A DNA stretch of 5,896 nt, taken from assembly GCA_003694205.1 (NCBI GenBank), contig RFKS01000116.1, forward strand, positions 1 to 5,896. Direction: 5' to 3'. The DNA comes from Alphaproteobacteria bacterium (lineage in GTDB: Bacteria > Pseudomonadota > Alphaproteobacteria > Sphingomonadales > Rhodothalassiaceae). Both the position numbers and the translations under genes were made by a program. Numbering within the stretch: position 1 is the stretch's first letter; each line of letters starts with the position of its first letter. Positions 1 through 5,628 of this stretch are shown one piece after another. Below the pieces are notes generated by a model. The model was not told the origin of the DNA. It searched no databases and saw nothing but the letters and a program-made list of their open reading frames with translations.

Positions 1-1016
1 AGCGCGCAGAGCCCGGAATTGGTGCAGATGTTCGACGTCGCCTTCTCGCGCCGGATATGTTGCTCGCGGGTGGAGAGGGTCAGCACATAGCCGCGCCGGC
101 CGTCCGTATCGACGGTCTCGCCGACGAGCCGCCCCGGCATCTGGCGCACGAAGCGTTCGCGGGTGGCAAAGAGGCCGAGATAGGGGCCACCGAAGCTGAG
201 GCTGTTGCCGATCGACTGACCCTCGGCGACGGCGATGTCGGCCCCCATCTCGCCGGGCGCGCGCACGGCGCCGAGCGAGACCGCCTCGGTGACGACGGCA
301 ACGAGAAGGGCCCCCTTCGCATGTGCCGCCTCGGCGACCGGGCTCAGATCGTGAAGATGACCGAAGAGATCGGGTGACTGCACGACGACGCAGGCGGTGT
401 CGTCGTCGATGGCGGCGATGACGCGGGCGAGATCGCCGGCCGGATCGTCAGCGGCGACCGGCAGGCGCACCACCTCGCCGGCGCCGAAGCGGGTCATCGT
501 CTCGGCGACGGTCGCATAATGGGCGTGCAGCCCGCCAGCGAGTACGACGCGCCGCCGGCCGCGGGTCACCCGGCGCGCCATGAGAACGGCCTCGGCGCAG
601 GCGGTCGAGCCGTCATAGAGCGAGGCGTTGGCGACCTCGAGGCCCATCAGATTCGCAACCTGGGTCTGGAACTCGAAGAGATACTGCAGCGTACCCTGCG
701 CGATCTCCGGCTGATAGGGCGTGTAGGCGGTGAGGAACTCGCCGCGCTGGATCAGATGATCGACGCTCGCCGGTACATGGTGGCGATAGGCGCCGCAGCC
801 GAGGAAGAAGGGGTGCTCGAAGGCCGGCAGGTTGCGCCGCGCATAGTCGCGAAAGGCGCGGTCGACGGCGAGCTCGCTCTGGTGCGCGGGCAATGGCAGG
901 GGCTCGGAGAGCCGCGCTGCTTCGGGCACGTCGCGAAAGAGCGCGTCGACATTGGCGACACCGATCCGCTCCAGCATGGCCCGGCGGTCGGCATCGCTCA
1001 GCGGGAGATAGCGCAT
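1..1016 (-). CDS. gcvPA: Glycine dehydrogenase (decarboxylating) subunit 1, GcvPA, 3' end cut by window
   Basis: This is the N-terminal-type half of the split P protein of the glycine cleavage system. The two-subunit P protein decarboxylates glycine and passes the aminomethyl group to lipoylated GcvH in the cytoplasm. Reading from the ATG at 1016 gives 338 uninterrupted residues, of about 450 usual for the family. It begins [15 protein letters not shown], and recognisable stretches are [59 protein letters not shown] and, at the window edge, [16 protein letters not shown]. In this family the PLP-binding lysine lies in the partner GcvPB, so its absence here is expected. The start is supported by a GAGG (1027-1030), 10 bases upstream, that overlaps the TGA of gcvH. 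The stop-to-start gap is only 12 bases, which implies one operon and perhaps translational coupling. About 110 C-terminal residues lie outside the window. Confidence 0.96.
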   Translation of the reverse strand, partial: MRYLPLSDADRRAMLERIGVANVDALFRDVPEAARLSEPLPLPAHQSELAVDRAFRDYARRNLPAFEHPFFLGCGAYRHHVPASVDHLIQRGEFLTAYTPYQPEIAQGTLQYLFEFQTQVANLMGLEVANASLYDGSTACAEAVLMARRVTRGRRRVVLAGGLHAHYATVAETMTRFGAGEVVRLPVAADDPAGDLARVIAAIDDDTACVVVQSPDLFGHLHDLSPVAEAAHAKGALLVAVVTEAVSLGAVRAPGEMGADIAVAEGQSIGNSLSFGGPYLGLFATRERFVRQMPGRLVGETVDTDGRRGYVLTLSTREQHIRREKATSNICTNSGLCA

Positions 1017-1028
1017 GTGGCGTGATCC

Positions 1029-1406
1029 TCAGTCGAGATCCTTGATGTATTGGGCATAGGCCTCCGAATCCATGAGCCCGTCGAGCTCGGCGGGGTCGGC
1101 GAGCGCAAGGACGAAGAACCAGCCCTCGTCCATCGGCGATTCATTGACCGTGCCGGGCTCGGCCTCGAGCGCCTCATTGCGTTCGACCACCTGGCCCGAG
1201 ACCGGCGCATAGACCTCGCTCGCGGCCTTGACGGATTCGACGACCGCCGCCTCGTCGCCCTGCGCCAGCGTGGCGCCGACCTCGGGCAGTTCGACGAAGA
1301 CGACGTCGCCGAGCTGCTCCTGCGCATAGTCGGTGATGCCGACGGTACCGCGGCCGTCCTCGACGCGGATCCACTCATGGTCCTTGGTGAAACGGATGGT
1401 GCTCAT
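1029..1406 (-). CDS. gcvH: Glycine cleavage system H protein (lipoyl carrier)
   Basis: GcvH carries the aminomethyl intermediate on a lipoyl arm from the P protein to GcvT, then presents dihydrolipoamide to lipoamide dehydrogenase. The product is 125 residues, typical for the family. It opens with [18 protein letters not shown], a classic H-protein start. The lipoylation site is in [15 protein letters not shown], with the modified lysine at about residue 60. The acidic C-terminal helix region ([29 protein letters not shown]) is also typical. A longer reading from 1451 adds 15 residues with no family resemblance that run into gcvT. The ATG at 1406 is preferred because the strong GGGGAGGA (1414-1421) sits 7 bases upstream and the protein then begins as in homologues. 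It lies 34 bases after gcvT and 12 bases before gcvPA, as the middle gene of the operon. Confidence 0.97.
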   Translation of the reverse strand: MSTIRFTKDHEWIRVEDGRGTVGITDYAQEQLGDVVFVELPEVGATLAQGDEAAVVESVKAASEVYAPVSGQVVERNEALEAEPGTVNESPMDEGWFFVLALADPAELDGLMDSEAYAQYIKDLD

Positions 1407-1413
1407 GGTCTCG

Positions 1414-1421
1414 TCCTCCCC
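1414..1421 (-). promoter_or_regulatory. gcvH ribosome binding site deciding the start
   Basis: GGGGAGGA on the minus strand, separated by 7 bases from the ATG at 1406. This near-ideal Shine-Dalgarno site lies inside the longer in-frame reading that starts at 1451, and so argues for the shorter 125-residue GcvH. Confidence 0.8.
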
Positions 1422-1440
1422 TGTTGATGGCGTGCCGGCC

Positions 1441-2565
1441 TCAGCGGACATAGCGATGTGGAACGAAGGGCAGGGCGGCGACCGCGGCCGGCCGCAGCTT
1501 GCCCCGTATCTCGAGCATCAGCCCGGTGCCGGGCTCGGCAAGGGCGGTCTCGACATAGCCCATGGCGATGGGGCCGTCGATGCTCGGCCCGAAGCCACCG
1601 CTGGTCACCCGACCGATGACGCGCTCGCCCTTCGCGTCGCGCACCGGCGTGCCCTCGCGGGCGATGGTCCGGTCGCCAGGACGGATCCCGACGCGCCGGC
1701 GCGCAGGACCTTCCGCGAGCTGCTTCAGGATATGCGCGGCGCCGGGGAAATCGGCGCGCTCGCGGCGCGATTTGGCGATCGCCCAGACGAGGTCGGCCTC
1801 GACCGGCGTCGTCGTTTCGTCGATGTCATGCCCATAGAGGCACAGCCCGGCCTCGAGGCGCAGCGAGTCGCGGGCGCCGAGGCCGATCGGCGCGACGTCG
1901 GGGTGTTCAAGCAGGGTGCGGGCGAAGGTCTCGGCAGCGTCCGCGGGAAGCGAGATCTCGAAGCCATCCTCGCCGGTGTAACCGGAGCGACTGATGGCGA
2001 GCGGCACACCCCGCCAGCTTGCGTCGAGCGCCTGCATGAAGACGAGGTCGCAGACTTCGGGAACCATCTCGCCAAGCACCGCCGCCGCGCGCGGCCCCTG
2101 CAGGGCGAGCAGCGCCCGGTCGTCGAGACGCTCGAGCACAGCCGCATCGGCGAGCGCGTCCGATATGTGCGCGAAATCGGCGTCCTTGACCGCCGCATTG
2201 ACGACGAGAAAGAGGCGGCCGTCGGCTTCCGCCGTACGCGTCACCATCAGATCGTCGCGTATCCCGCCCGCATCATTGAGCAGCACCGTATAGCGCATAC
2301 GGCCCGGTTTGAGCGTGGCGATGGCCCCGGGAACGAGGCGCTCGATGGCCGCTGCCGGATCCGCGCCGTCCCTCGCGACGAGAAAGGCCTGCCCCATGTG
2401 CGAAACGTCGAAGAGTCCGGCGCGCGTGCGGCAGTGGCGGTGCTCGGCGATGATGCCGTCGGCATAATGGACCGGCATGCTGTAGCCGGCGAAGGGCACC
2501 ATCTTCGCGCCAAGAGCAAGATGAAGGTCGTGGAGCGGGGTGGTCTTCAGCGCATCAGCGGACAT
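1441..2565 (-). CDS. gcvT: Glycine cleavage system T protein (aminomethyltransferase)
   Basis: GcvT transfers the methylene group from aminomethyl-lipoyl GcvH to tetrahydrofolate, releasing ammonia and giving 5,10-methylene-THF. The protein has 374 residues, normal for the family. The start [20 protein letters not shown] leads into the family signature [14 protein letters not shown] (21-34). The folate-binding part holds LFDVSHMGQ (51-59) and GGIRDDLMV (100-108); by comparison with E. coli, the first Asp of this DDL (D104) is the catalytic residue. Further motifs are [12 protein letters not shown] (194-205) and [18 protein letters not shown] (230-247), followed by a C-terminal barrel with [17 protein letters not shown] (322-338). 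A 13-residue upstream extension to 2604 was rejected, because GAGGGAG (2572-2578) sits 6 bases before the ATG at 2565 and the extension overlaps leader RNA structure. It is the first gene of the operon and lies directly under the glycine riboswitch. Confidence 0.97.
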   Translation of the reverse strand: MSADALKTTPLHDLHLALGAKMVPFAGYSMPVHYADGIIAEHRHCRTRAGLFDVSHMGQAFLVARDGADPAAAIERLVPGAIATLKPGRMRYTVLLNDAGGIRDDLMVTRTAEADGRLFLVVNAAVKDADFAHISDALADAAVLERLDDRALLALQGPRAAAVLGEMVPEVCDLVFMQALDASWRGVPLAISRSGYTGEDGFEISLPADAAETFARTLLEHPDVAPIGLGARDSLRLEAGLCLYGHDIDETTTPVEADLVWAIAKSRRERADFPGAAHILKQLAEGPARRRVGIRPGDRTIAREGTPVRDAKGERVIGRVTSGGFGPSIDGPIAMGYVETALAEPGTGLMLEIRGKLRPAAVAALPFVPHRYVR

Positions 2566-2571
2566 GCGGGG

Positions 2572-2582
2572 CTCCCTCGGAG
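2572..2582 (-). promoter_or_regulatory. gcvT Shine-Dalgarno site within a small self-complementary hairpin
   Basis: Just before the gcvT ATG the minus strand reads CUCC-GAG-GGAG. The CUCC (2579-2582) can fold back onto GGAG (2572-2575), which belongs to the ribosome binding site. The 4-bp stem with a 3-base loop is weak alone, but shows that the SD site has a local pairing partner. This would suit translational control by the riboswitch upstream. The pairing is visible; the regulatory role is inference. Confidence 0.4.
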
Positions 2583-2598
2583 TTCCGATCAAGTGCAA

Positions 2599-2626
2599 GG
2601 GCACCGCCGGACACGACGGCAGACCC
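2599..2626 (-). promoter_or_regulatory. Hairpin downstream of the glycine riboswitch (candidate expression platform)
   Basis: Directly after the second aptamer the minus strand can form a hairpin. GGGUCUGCCG pairs with CGGCGGUGCCC around the 7-base loop UCGUGUC, giving about ten pairs (two G-U) with one bulged U. It sits where glycine riboswitches carry their switching element. No run of U follows (the next bases are UUGCACUUGA), so it is not a standard intrinsic terminator. It could be an attenuator of another kind or part of a translational switch. Confidence 0.45.
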
Positions 2627-2628
2627 TG

Positions 2629-2831
2629 CCCCCTCTGTCACGGAACCTGAGAGATTTCGGCCGGCTCCCCGCGGGCGCCCGCGCCTTATCCCCGTCGGTG
2701 AGGAAGGATCGCTCCTTCCTGCTTTCCAGAGTGCCCTGCCGCCGGCGGTCCTTTGGCCTGAGAGTTTCCGGGGCGGTTGCTCCTTCGGCGCCGCGCCGCC
2801 GCACCCCTGGCGCGACGGCGCGATCTCTCCC
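2629..2831 (-). ncRNA. Tandem (two-aptamer) glycine riboswitch in the gcvT leader
   Basis: Both aptamers of a glycine riboswitch are recognisable on the minus strand. Aptamer I (about 2721-2831) opens with GGGAGAG (2825-2831). A long P2 helix follows (2812-2822 pairing with 2792-2802, eleven pairs with one U-G), then the core GCCGAAGGAGCAA (2777-2789), ACUCUCAGGCCAAAGG (around 2750-2765) and GCACUCUGG (near 2726-2734). Aptamer II (about 2629-2720) starts with a perfect 8-bp hairpin capped by a GCGA tetraloop (2701-2720). It continues with CACCGACGGGGAUAAGG (2684-2700), AAAUCUCUCAGG (2646-2657) and GACAGAGGGGG (2629-2639). The order and core motifs match the known tandem class upstream of gcvT, as in Bacillus subtilis and many proteobacteria. 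In that class glycine binding normally turns the cleavage operon on. Exact edges are approximate. Confidence 0.95.
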
Positions 2832-2842
2832 GCTGGCGACTC

Positions 2843-2860
2843 GCGGCGGTTTCCCGCCGC
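2843..2860 (-). other. GAAA-tetraloop hairpin in the 5' leader before the riboswitch
   Basis: The minus strand reads GCGGCGG-GAAA-CCGCCGC, a perfect 7-bp GC stem closed by a GNRA tetraloop. It lies 11 bases upstream of aptamer I and downstream of the candidate promoter, so it should be in the transcript. It is not part of the usual glycine-riboswitch core. It may stabilise the 5' end of the mRNA or simply be a leader stem. Confidence 0.5.
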
Positions 2861-2880
2861 CGGGCGATCAACGCCTCCGC

Positions 2881-2907
2881 ACTATCCTGCCGCGGCAGGC
2901 CTGTCAA
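2881..2907 (-). promoter_or_regulatory. Candidate promoter of the gcvT-gcvH-gcvPA operon
   Basis: On the minus strand a perfect consensus -35 box TTGACA (2902-2907) is followed, after 15 bases, by GATAGT (2881-2886), which matches the -10 consensus at four of six positions. The spacing is short of the optimal 17, so the -10 call is uncertain. A start near 2874 would put the leader hairpin and whole riboswitch in the transcript. The -35 box overlaps the TGA stop codon of the lipoprotein gene. Confidence 0.4.
2886..2899. repeat. Perfect 14-base palindrome CCTGCCGCGGCAGG
   Basis: This exact palindrome sits in the spacer of the candidate gcv promoter, right after the lipoprotein gene. It could be a protein-binding site, or the stem of a terminator for the lipoprotein transcript. 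The second is less likely because no U tract follows on the minus strand (ATAGTGC comes next). The symmetry is certain and the function is unknown. Confidence 0.5.
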
Positions 2908-3443
2908 CGGAGGAGATTGTAGGTCACGTCCTCGGGATCGAGCTGAAAGCCGAGCAGGATTTCATAGTCGTAGCGCCGCGCCTGCTCGATGGTGGGCAGC
3001 CGCTGGCGGACGATCTCGCGCGTGCCCGCACGCTCCGCATCGGCCGAGAAATGGAGGCGCGCGAGATAGACGTCTTTCGCCACGATCTCCGAATTGTCGC
3101 GCAGGACGGCGACGAAATAGGGCAGCGCGACATCCGCCTCGCCGCGCAAAGCGGGACCGCGCTGCGCGACGATCTCGAAGGCGACATCGCTCACCACATC
3201 ATCCCCCTGATTGCATTGGAGCCGGGTCCCCGTGATCGTCGCCTCGTAAAGGATGTCCTCGGCATTCCGCTCCGTGCCGCGGAACCGGGTCAGCGACCCC
3301 GTGCCGCCCACCACCGCCACCGCAGGACAGCGCTCGACCGTGACCTCGAAGGGGTTCTTGTTGCCATCGCTGCTGCAGCCGACGAGCAGCGCCGTCGCGA
3401 CGAGGGGCAGTACAATGCGGAACGGCCGCAAGAAGGTTAGCAT
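2904..3443 (-). CDS. Uncharacterised lipoprotein
   Basis: I cannot assign a function. The 179-residue product begins with a lipoprotein signal peptide. It has a short basic N-region (R6, R9), a hydrophobic core (about 10-21) and the lipobox LVGC, with C23 as the acylated residue. Ser follows at +2, which by the E. coli rule favours sorting to the outer membrane. The mature part has two more cysteines (C39 in VERCPAV, C77 in RLQCNQG) that could form a disulfide in the periplasm. Alternating hydrophobic stretches such as VAFEIVAQRG and PYFVAVLRDNSEIVAKDVYLARLHF suggest a beta-rich fold; the C-terminal third is charged and more helical. The ATG at 3443 has only a poor purine-rich upstream stretch (GAAAGAA), but it fits the signal peptide exactly and no better in-frame start is seen. 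It is the same strand as the gcv operon and 72 bases from the riboswitch, but the candidate promoter between them suggests separate control. Confidence 0.85.
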   Translation of the reverse strand: MLTFLRPFRIVLPLVATALLVGCSSDGNKNPFEVTVERCPAVAVVGGTGSLTRFRGTERNAEDILYEATITGTRLQCNQGDDVVSDVAFEIVAQRGPALRGEADVALPYFVAVLRDNSEIVAKDVYLARLHFSADAERAGTREIVRQRLPTIEQARRYDYEILLGFQLDPEDVTYNLLR

Positions 3444-3641
3444 CGATTCTTTCGCCTGTTTTCATTCGGACGATCCGGCGACGCAGGCATCGCGCCCAAA
3501 GCAATAGGGGCTCCGGTCGCGCGATGCAATCGTCACGAATTGCCGCATCAGGCGTGGCGGGAAAAAGGCCGGGCCCCGACGGTCCGCCTCTTGCCAATGA
3601 CGGATTGCGCCGCCACATGAGGGGCAGTAAGAGGACATCCC
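3444..3641. other. Divergent intergenic region between the lipoprotein gene and ispH
   Basis: These 198 bases separate the leftward lipoprotein gene from rightward ispH and should hold promoters for both. I found no -35/-10 pair good enough to call on either strand. Open readings across it (3462-4028 minus, 3199-3618 minus) look like frame shadows. The only clear element is the ispH ribosome binding site GAGGA at 3631-3635. Confidence 0.5.
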
Positions 3642-4592
3642 ATGAGCAAACCCGCCCTTTCGGTCCTGCTTGCGGCGCCGCGTGGATTCTGCGCCGGTGT
3701 CGATCGCGCGATCCGAATCGTCGAACTTGCTCTCTCGCGCTTCGGGGCGCCGGTCTATGTGCGGCATGAGATCGTCCACAATCGCCATGTGGTTGAGGAA
3801 CTCGAACGCAAAGGCGCGGTTTTCGTCGAGGAGATCGATGCCGTGCCCGAGGGTGCGCCGGTGGTGTTTTCGGCGCACGGCGTGCCGAAGCGGGTGCCGG
3901 AGGAAGCGCGGCGTCGCAATCTGTTCTATCTCGATGCCACCTGTCCCCTGGTCTCGAAGGTGCATCGCGAGGTCGAGCGGCACCGGCGTTACGGACGCCA
4001 TGTGCTGATGATCGGCCATGCCGGCCATCCGGAGGTGATCGGCACCATGGGGCAGGTCGAGCCCGGAGCCATCACGCTCATCGAATCGCTCGCCGATGCG
4101 GAAAACGTGACACCGCCGTCCGCGTGCGACCTCGCCTATGTCACGCAGACGACCCTGTCGATCGACGATACCGCCGAAATCGTCGCCCTCCTCAAACGCC
4201 GCTTTCCGGAGATCGCGGGGCCGCGCAAGGAGGACATCTGCTACGCCACGACCAACCGACAGCAGGCGGTCAAGGCGATGGCGGGACGCTGCGAGCGCAT
4301 CCTTGTCATCGGCTCGCCGAATTCGTCGAATTCGCGCCGCCTCGTCGAGGTGGCGGAAAAGGCGGGCAGTCCGGCGCGCCTGCTCGAGACGGTGGAATCC
4401 CTCGACTGGACCTGGCTCAAGGGGGCCCGCCGGATCGGTGTCACGGCCGGTGCCTCGGCGCCGGAAATCCTCGTCGAGGCATTGCTGAACGCTCTCGGAC
4501 GGCGCTATGCGGTTGCTGTCGAGGAGGTTGAGACCGCCCGCGAGTCCGTCACCTTCAAGCTTCCTGCCGCCTTGCGCGAGAGCGCGGCCTGA
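3642..4592 (+). CDS. ispH: 4-hydroxy-3-methylbut-2-enyl diphosphate reductase (IspH/LytB)
   Basis: IspH is the last enzyme of the MEP isoprenoid pathway. It reduces HMBPP to isopentenyl and dimethylallyl diphosphate using a [4Fe-4S] cluster. The protein has 316 residues, the usual length. The three cluster cysteines are present: C17 in [13 protein letters not shown]101 in [11 protein letters not shown] and C200 in [11 protein letters not shown]. Substrate-binding residues by comparison with E. coli are H46 (HEIVHN), H79 (FSAHGVP), and H129 with the proton-relay E131 ([14 protein letters not shown]). TQTTLS (168-173) and [11 protein letters not shown] (224-234) are also conserved. The ATG at 3642 has GAGGA (3631-3635) 6 bases upstream and gives the typical N-terminus. 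It is followed after 16 bases by rnhA, so the two are probably co-transcribed. Confidence 0.98.
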   Translation: MSKPALSVLLAAPRGFCAGVDRAIRIVELALSRFGAPVYVRHEIVHNRHVVEELERKGAVFVEEIDAVPEGAPVVFSAHGVPKRVPEEARRRNLFYLDATCPLVSKVHREVERHRRYGRHVLMIGHAGHPEVIGTMGQVEPGAITLIESLADAENVTPPSACDLAYVTQTTLSIDDTAEIVALLKRRFPEIAGPRKEDICYATTNRQQAVKAMAGRCERILVIGSPNSSNSRRLVEVAEKAGSPARLLETVESLDWTWLKGARRIGVTAGASAPEILVEALLNALGRRYAVAVEEVETARESVTFKLPAALRESAA

Positions 4593-4608
4593 GCTGGCGG
4601 GGGAATCC

Positions 4609-5091
4609 GTGAGCGACGCGAGGGGGGCGCGGCGGGTGGTGATCTACACCGACGGTGCCTGTTCGGGCAATCCCGGCCCCGGCGGCTGGGGCGCCATCCT
4701 GCGTTATCGCGGGCAGGAAAAATGCCTCAAGGGTGGCGCCGCCGAGACCACCAACAACCGCATGGAACTGACCGCCGCGATCGAGGCGCTCAAGGCGCTG
4801 AAGAGACCGTGCCGTGTAGATCTCTATACCGACAGCCGCTATCTCAGGGATGGCATCACCTCATGGCTCGCGCGCTGGAAGGCGAATGGTTGGAAAACCG
4901 CGAGCAGGAAGCCGGTGAAGAATGCCGATCTGTGGCGGGCGCTGGACGCGGCGCTCGGCCGTCACGAGGTCACCTGGCACTGGGTGCGCGGGCATGCCGG
5001 CCATGACGGCAACGAGGCGGCCGACCGGCTGGCCAATGAAGGCATGGCCCCCTACAAGAGGGAGCGGGAAGAGCGGGCCGATGGCGGTTGA
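4609..5091 (+). CDS. rnhA: Ribonuclease HI
   Basis: RNase HI cleaves the RNA strand of RNA-DNA hybrids, for example R-loops and primers. The product is 160 residues, close to the 155 of the E. coli enzyme. All active-site residues are in place: D15 ([18 protein letters not shown]), E53 ([15 protein letters not shown]), D75 (DLYTDSRYL), H129 ([18 protein letters not shown]) and D139. The basic handle region ([25 protein letters not shown]) is also present. I chose the GTG at 4609. It leaves a 16-base gap after ispH and has GGGGGA (4599-4604) 4 bases upstream, and the family begins a few residues before the first catalytic Asp. A reading from 4507 would add 34 low-complexity residues overlapping ispH in another frame and is rejected. 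The C-terminal tail ([12 protein letters not shown]) is charged. Confidence 0.97.
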   Translation: MSDARGARRVVIYTDGACSGNPGPGGWGAILRYRGQEKCLKGGAAETTNNRMELTAAIEALKALKRPCRVDLYTDSRYLRDGITSWLARWKANGWKTASRKPVKNADLWRALDAALGRHEVTWHWVRGHAGHDGNEAADRLANEGMAPYKREREERADGG

Positions 5092-5103
5092 GCAGCCGTC
5101 ATC

Positions 5104-5117
5104 GGGGGCTTGCCCCC
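5104..5117 (+). other. GC hairpin with CUUG loop between rnhA and the thioesterase genes
   Basis: GGGGG-CUUG-CCCCC forms a compact hairpin 12 bases after the rnhA stop. CUUG closed by G-C is a known very stable RNA tetraloop. Only CUUGCUU follows, so the U tract is poor. It may weakly terminate or attenuate transcription between rnhA and the downstream pair, or protect the 3' end of rnhA mRNA. Its role is not established. Confidence 0.35.
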
Positions 5118-5172
5118 CTTGCTTCGAAGACCGACAGTTCGACCTCCCGACCGCCAGACAATCCGAGCCCCG

Positions 5173-5628
5173 ATGATGATGAAGGACCTGCCGCTCGAGA
5201 CGGTGCGCAAGATGATGCGCATGGTGCCCCAGCTCGCAGCCCTTGGTGCCGAGGTGGTCGCACTCGACGAAGCCCGGGCCACCCTGCGGCTTCCCTATAA
5301 CGCGCGTCTCGTCGCCTATCGCGAGACCGGTGTCATGGCCGGCGGCGCCGTCTTCACGCTCATGGATTCGGCGATGGGCGCCGCCGTATTCTGTGCCCTC
5401 GAGCAGCTCTTGCCGGTCGCCACCCTTGATCTCCGCATCGACTATCTCAAGCCGGCGAAACGAGGCGTCGATCTTCTCGCGCGTGCCGAATGCTATCGCC
5501 TCACGCATCATGTCGCCTTCGTCCGCGGGACCGCGTATCACGCGCCCGAGGATGCGGTCGCGCAGGCGGTGGGGACGTTCATCATCGACCGTTCGAAGAG
5601 CCCGAGGAGGGCGCGCAATGACGCCTGA
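5173..5628 (+). CDS. PaaI-type hotdog-fold thioesterase-like protein, HGG motif altered
   Basis: A 151-residue single hotdog domain of the PaaI/4HBT thioesterase superfamily, whose members usually hydrolyse acyl-CoA thioesters as dimers or tetramers. The N-terminal helix region (LPLETVRKMMRMVPQLAALGAEVV) leads into the hotdog core. The motif GVMAGGAVFTLMDSAMGAAV (53-72) corresponds to the usual HGG...D...G stretch. Here Ala56 replaces the His, while G57, G58 and the presumed catalytic D65 remain. The strands ATLDLRIDYLKPAKRGVDLLARAECYRL and AFVRGTAYHAPEDAVAQAVGTFII are typical. The start is one of three successive ATGs (5173, 5176, 5179), and no strong ribosome binding site is visible. An in-frame TTG at 5110 would translate through the GC hairpin and is rejected. 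It overlaps the next thioesterase-like gene by 11 bases. The substrate is unknown. Confidence 0.85.
   Translation: MMMKDLPLETVRKMMRMVPQLAALGAEVVALDEARATLRLPYNARLVAYRETGVMAGGAVFTLMDSAMGAAVFCALEQLLPVATLDLRIDYLKPAKRGVDLLARAECYRLTHHVAFVRGTAYHAPEDAVAQAVGTFIIDRSKSPRRARNDA
5604..5610 (+). promoter_or_regulatory. Ribosome binding site of the second thioesterase-like gene
   Basis: GAGGAGG lies inside the end of the upstream coding sequence, 7 bases before the ATG at 5618. It is far stronger than anything in front of the first gene of the pair. It supports the overlapping start and independent, efficient initiation of the second gene. Confidence 0.75.

Noticed and set aside
57..1025. Plus-strand open readings of 106 and 168 codons (57-377, 519-1025)
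   Set aside because: Both are antisense to gcvPA, whose reading frame is continuous and family-typical over the whole stretch.
2670..2683. Perfect palindrome CGCGGGCGCCCGCG
   Set aside because: It lies inside aptamer II in the P3 region and is best explained as part of a riboswitch helix, not an independent operator.
1333..2922. Long plus-strand open reading (529 codons) opposite gcvT and the riboswitch
   Set aside because: It is antisense to gcvT, which has full family motifs, and crosses the riboswitch. Its composition is arginine/alanine-rich, as expected for a frame shadow in high-GC DNA.
2686..3235. Small open readings on both strands across the riboswitch and lipoprotein end
   Set aside because: The sequence is explained by structured RNA and by the lipoprotein gene; the predicted peptides are low-complexity and arginine-rich.
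3462..4028. Minus-strand open reading (188 codons) over the intergenic region and the start of ispH
   Set aside because: Mostly antisense to ispH, with no motif and no convincing start; the intergenic portion alone is too little to support a gene.
4318..4334. Direct repeat of CGAATTCG, each copy palindromic
   Set aside because: It encodes the conserved PNSSNS segment of IspH; the repeat follows from similar codons for Asn-Ser-Ser-Asn-Ser.
4507..4608. 34-codon upstream extension of rnhA
   Set aside because: It overlaps ispH in another frame and encodes a proline/serine/arginine-rich stretch absent from RNase HI. The GTG at 4609 has its own ribosome binding site.
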